DNA of 64,000 bases, from positions 29,140,001-29,204,000 of the forward strand of contig CM075101.1 of the NCBI GenBank assembly GCA_037576195.1, in the 5' to 3' direction. The position numbers and the translations under genes are program-made. Within the stretch, counting starts at the first letter, position 1. Each line of letters begins with the position of its first letter. Below the pieces are notes generated by a model. It was not told where the DNA came from and made no database searches. It was given only the letters and a program-made list of their open reading frames with translations. Source of the stretch: Phytoseiulus persimilis (Eukaryota > Arthropoda > Arachnida > Mesostigmata > Phytoseiidae). Shown one piece after another: positions 60,409-64,000 of this stretch.

Positions 60409-61816
60409 TTTCTTCGAAACTTATCGAATTCCAATGGGTCAGCGAGCGCGCACCACACCACGGAATCGAGAAGCGGCTCGATGCAGCTGCCGGTCACTGA
60501 TGATCATAAACAGAAGAAATAGACTTTCCCAAAGAGGAGCGTCGAGTCTCCTCTTCAACAGAATTCTTTTCGTGTATGTTCTCGAGTGACAGCTCTCCTC
60601 GAGTCCCCATCATCGTGAAACGAGTTCGTCGGTGGGATCCCACGAGGACCATATCGTTAAGAAATATGAATAGTTTCAAACAAATAGGAACATCGCTCTT
60701 GTCCGGGTGGCTTGCGGCGGGTGGAACTTGGCGGCCAGAAGTTGCCCAAAGTTGAATGAGGATTCTCCGCAGAATCCTCCCGGTGGGAGATTCATTGACA
60801 AAAATCCTCTTCACATCCGAAGATCCAACATGTCAGTGCGATTTCCAGCGGGAATGAAGCGATCCAAGAAGATTCTCATCAGGTCGAATGAATCCAACGG
60901 ACCAAGCTCAATAAGGGAGCGCTATTGGATTGCTCGCGTCAAATACGCTGAAGACGAAGCCTCCATTAGAACAGAAACGGGGGATCCCGTAACCCCGGAG
61001 GGAGAGATCAGAGAGAAGCGCGTTTCGAGGAAAACCAGTCACGGCCGCGATCTGTTTCGCGCAGCAGCGATGACAACGGAGCGACGAACAATCACCTGCA
61101 GCTAGCCATTCGCCGTGACGAGAGTCTTCCAAGCTGGCATCGGTAGTGCGCAGGCAAAGCAAATAACGGGTTTCTGTGAGCCCGGGAGAGAATCCTCCGT
61201 AACAGTTTCCGTTGTTCAGGGATTCAACTGCAGCTGCGTTTTGTTCCGATAAGTCCGGATAGGAGATGGGGACGAGGTTGCAGACAGGATCTGCCTCGAT
61301 AGTTCCGATTCAGGTGACTCGAAAACATCCATGCCAGCACTCATAACGCTTTGCCCTTCGTTGCGGAGACAGGTGGTACAGAGGGTTGTATGATGCCACT
61401 CAACGTAAGATAAGCTTGCTTGGAGATGAACCGGAAATAAGATTCGAAAGTGAGGCGATATCGTCAGAGCTCCCTTTCTCGTTAGGGGGTTAGATTCCAC
61501 TTTTTCACGGACGCTTCAATAGCTGGAACAAAATCGAAAACGAGTCGTAGTTGTACGGGAGAATACTTCTCCGGCAGCCTCCCGCCTGTAACTGGGCATC
61601 CGGAGGCACTGACATGAATTTTCCTCAGTGATCGACGGAAGCGAGAGTCGAAGTTCGACGCCCGCGGAGTTGACGGAAGAAAAATATGGATAGTTCTCAA
61701 ACTTGAGAATCTGATACAGACAGGATCTTATTCTCATCTCGGAGGGCTAATCTTGTTAGGAAAGTTCTCAGATATTGTGGCGCCGTCATAAAAAAAAACC
61801 TCTGACGTACCAATGA
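60409..61816. other. Intergenic: Lon 5' region and DCAF17 3' UTR
   Basis: No supported gene. Both flanking genes are on the minus strand, so this holds the DCAF17 3' UTR and the Lon promoter and 5' UTR. A 132-codon plus-strand frame at 60707-61105 has no recognisable domain and is probably chance. Confidence 0.5.
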
Positions 61817-63824
61817 TCATGGAACGAAGTCAGGGTCCAAAGTTTGTCTGACCGAGGCCCCAGGAAGAGCATAGAGCTTTTCCGGGCACTCATCGCCCCA
61901 TGCCTCACGATGTAGCAAGCGATACACATGGGCCTCGCTATGAGATCCTCCGTTTCGAACCGCAATAACGACCAGAACATCGAGATCCAGTGAGACGAGA
62001 TACTCTGTCCCCTGCGAGAAAGAAGCGACTTCCGTTATTCGTAATGGCCCACAATTTCCGCACGGATGGAGTTTGGTGAGTGGAATGAATCAATAGAAGC
62101 AATGTTCCTCGTAAGGTCTTACTCGAGGAACTTTCTTCGAGAACCTCATGGTCTTGACATGTTTCCCCGTTCCATAGTCGAAGAACTGGATGACGGATCG
62201 TTTCTGCAGATCACCTCCATCGATGCCCATTAGCAAAATCAAGTTCAGTTCATCCTCAAAGTCCTCGCAGAACAGAACTCGGTCGTCTTCGTCGATGAAA
62301 GATGGAGATGGCCGCGTCATCGTTCTGCAACGGTTCGATCGGTTCAGTTGAGCTCCTTACTCGTCAGAGTTACGATCCCGGAACTTCGACCCAATCTCTG
62401 ACCAAACAAGCGAGATAGTCCCTCTGATTTGAAAACTTCCGAGACGTGAGTTTACGGTAATGAGTCCTGCGGTATCTCCACATTGGAGGTTTCAATCAGC
62501 CTAGCGAGCTCACCTCCGGGATCTTCTCTCTGGCATGGAGATTGCATGCGGTTGAGCTCTCTCTCGCTCGCGCTGATGGTCAGAATCCACTAGCTTTATG
62601 ACTCGAAGTTGCTCGAGGGTTTTCGTTCCTGTGATCACTTCTCCATCCTTTATCCTGTACAGCCTGGAATCGATGTTTGGCTATCATTATTGGCCCATGA
62701 CAAAATGATTTATGCTCGAACATATGCGAGCTCTGAGACACGTCTGACTCACGTGAAACTACCCCCATGGAAATGGGTGATGATTCCAGAGTCGTCGTCT
62801 GGATAAAAAGTCATCTTATCGTCTTCCATAACTGGGAAAACGGCCAGCTGTGCATGGTCCATTCCGCACACTGAATACTCATGCCGAAGCCGAGAAGTAC
62901 CGATGTAGTGCCACGGAAATCCACCGAACTCAATATCGACTTTGTCATTCACAGCGAAGACTGCTCCAACAAGAGCTGAAGACGGAATTACTGTTGAACA
63001 TATAGCTCCCGCGTCCTCTCCACTCCAAGAGCGTTTCAACTAATGTCTAACGCGAAAAGATGCTCGGTCAACCTTTGATTTCAAGAACCTGGTCTCTGGC
63101 TCCGTCCACTACTCGGTTGGCGCGGAAGACCGAGAGGAAATCGTACAGCTTAACAGCCCCTGGCCGGTGAGTCACTCTCAGGATCCCGTCGGAGAGAGCG
63201 ACATCGGTGATATCCTGCCCGAAGACGTCCTTCCGTATGGGCACTCGGAGAGCTTTACGCACGACTGGACAGATCTCGAGCAAGACGAAATAGCACTGAA
63301 TATTGCTTGGCTCTTTAGGCTTCGTCGAAATCGCTATGACTCGATGCAGACTCTTGTCCCAGCAGAGCGTCGTGAACTGAACCTGCAATTTTCCGGCAAT
63401 TAAATCAGGCAATGAACGATAGGCATGGATATGATTCCTCGGAGAAATGGGGACAGAGTCTTACGCTCGGCGAATCTGGCGAGTTGAGGTCGATGATCGA
63501 ACCGATAATTTCTCCGGTGTTCTCTTCTCGAACCTCGAGGAGCGACTTCGAGATCAAGCGCAGACGTAAATCGCAACTGGGAGGACTCCGGTTTGTCTGG
63601 CGGAGGTGGGAACTCGTCACCGTCACACGCGTGTAGCCGATAAAACTCGCCGCCGGCATAGGGATTCTCAGAGTCAGTTCCCACAATGAGGCGGCCGAGA
63701 ACTTACCAATCCAGCTCGAGTGATGGTTATACTCGATTCGTACCTCCATCTCCCCGCATAGGTGTGGGGATCGATTGAATAGAGGAGAAAGGGTGCACCC
63801 CTCGCTCCGCGCAGCGCGTAACAA
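61817..63824 (-). CDS. DCAF17: DDB1- and CUL4-associated factor 17 (partial, 5' end unresolved)
   Basis: DCAF17 is a nuclear substrate-receptor-type subunit of CUL4-DDB1 ubiquitin ligases; human loss causes Woodhouse-Sakati syndrome. Exons resolved by family similarity and phase are about 63576-63465, 63382-63073, about 63017-62753, 62654-62514, 62395-62361, 62286-62123 and 62011-61817 (stop TGA at 61819-61817). Landmarks in order are LLEVREENTGEIIGSI, FTTLCWDKSLHRVIAI, DVFGQDITDVALSDGIL, FGGFPWHYIG (human IGGHPWHYI), MTFYPDDDSGIIT, FCEDFEDELNL (human DYEDELDLL) and SLDLDVLVVIAV. The N-terminal third is not placed. An exon ending at 63707 before a GTAAGT donor probably belongs to it, and the start may lie beyond the window. 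It is on the same strand as Lon, about 1.4 kb upstream. Confidence 0.85.
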
Positions 63825-64000
63825 TCGCGATCGTTTCCAACATACAACTTGTCAGGGCTTGAAAATGATGGGGTCGATGATTGGAAAACGACATCAATTT
63901 ATTGCGGAGACATTCGATCGAAATTCTGAAGTAGTCGCGACCCACCAAACTCACCCGTCGAATGCAATACTGCCGGGGCTCTTAATTCGCATCACTCTTT

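Noticed and set aside
60707..61105. 132-codon plus-strand frame between Lon and DCAF17
   Set aside because: No domain or start context; it lies antisense to the expected DCAF17 3' UTR and Lon 5' region.
1..64000. CRISPR arrays, prokaryotic operons, rRNA or tRNA genes
   Set aside because: No regularly spaced direct repeats, no Shine-Dalgarno/operon layout and no recognisable tRNA or rRNA sequence; the spliced genes show this is eukaryotic DNA.

Overview
The window is nuclear DNA of an animal, most likely an arthropod and possibly a mite or other chelicerate. Genes are split by short GT-AG introns (about 75-330 bases in the resolved genes). The three recognisable proteins are animal orthologues. 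Base composition is balanced to GC-rich, with many CpG-rich simple repeats. The clade is inferred from gene style and rough protein similarity; no marker gene fixes it.

The right end (50.8-64 kb) is compact and well resolved. A DENND4/Crag-type Rab exchange factor lies on the plus strand (50,831-56,504, eleven coding exons, exon lengths summing to a whole number of codons). It converges on mitochondrial Lon protease on the minus strand (60,408-57,487, two coding exons), with polyadenylation signals about 155 bases apart. DCAF17, a substrate-receptor-type subunit of CUL4-DDB1 ubiquitin ligases, follows on the minus strand (about 63.8-61.8 kb; its 5' end is unresolved and may leave the window). 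These genes concern vesicle traffic, mitochondrial protein quality control and ubiquitylation. They look like neighbours rather than a functional unit.

The left end (1-14 kb) is GC- and CpG-rich, full of tetranucleotide and trinucleotide runs, and mostly non-coding: UTR, promoter or long-intron DNA. Three weakly supported coding pieces stand out: a 70-codon first-exon-like segment on the minus strand at 9.1-9.3 kb, a secretory-leader ORF with a strong start context at 11.76 kb, and an acidic C-terminus-like ORF at 4.65-4.9 kb.

The middle (14-48 kb) has no long intact gene. It holds scattered short open segments with protein-like composition, several with membrane-spanning stretches. The best, at 20.5-19.95 kb, has two exons joined by a phase-compatible 77-base intron and reads like the start of the ligand-binding core of an ionotropic (glutamate-receptor-like) receptor. 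My working idea is a cluster of fast-evolving, partly decayed receptor genes, but this rests on reading by eye and is uncertain. The rest of the middle shows simple repeats, a patch of diverged TTCCGTAA-type palindromic repeats at 17.35-17.7 kb, and otherwise nothing I recognise.
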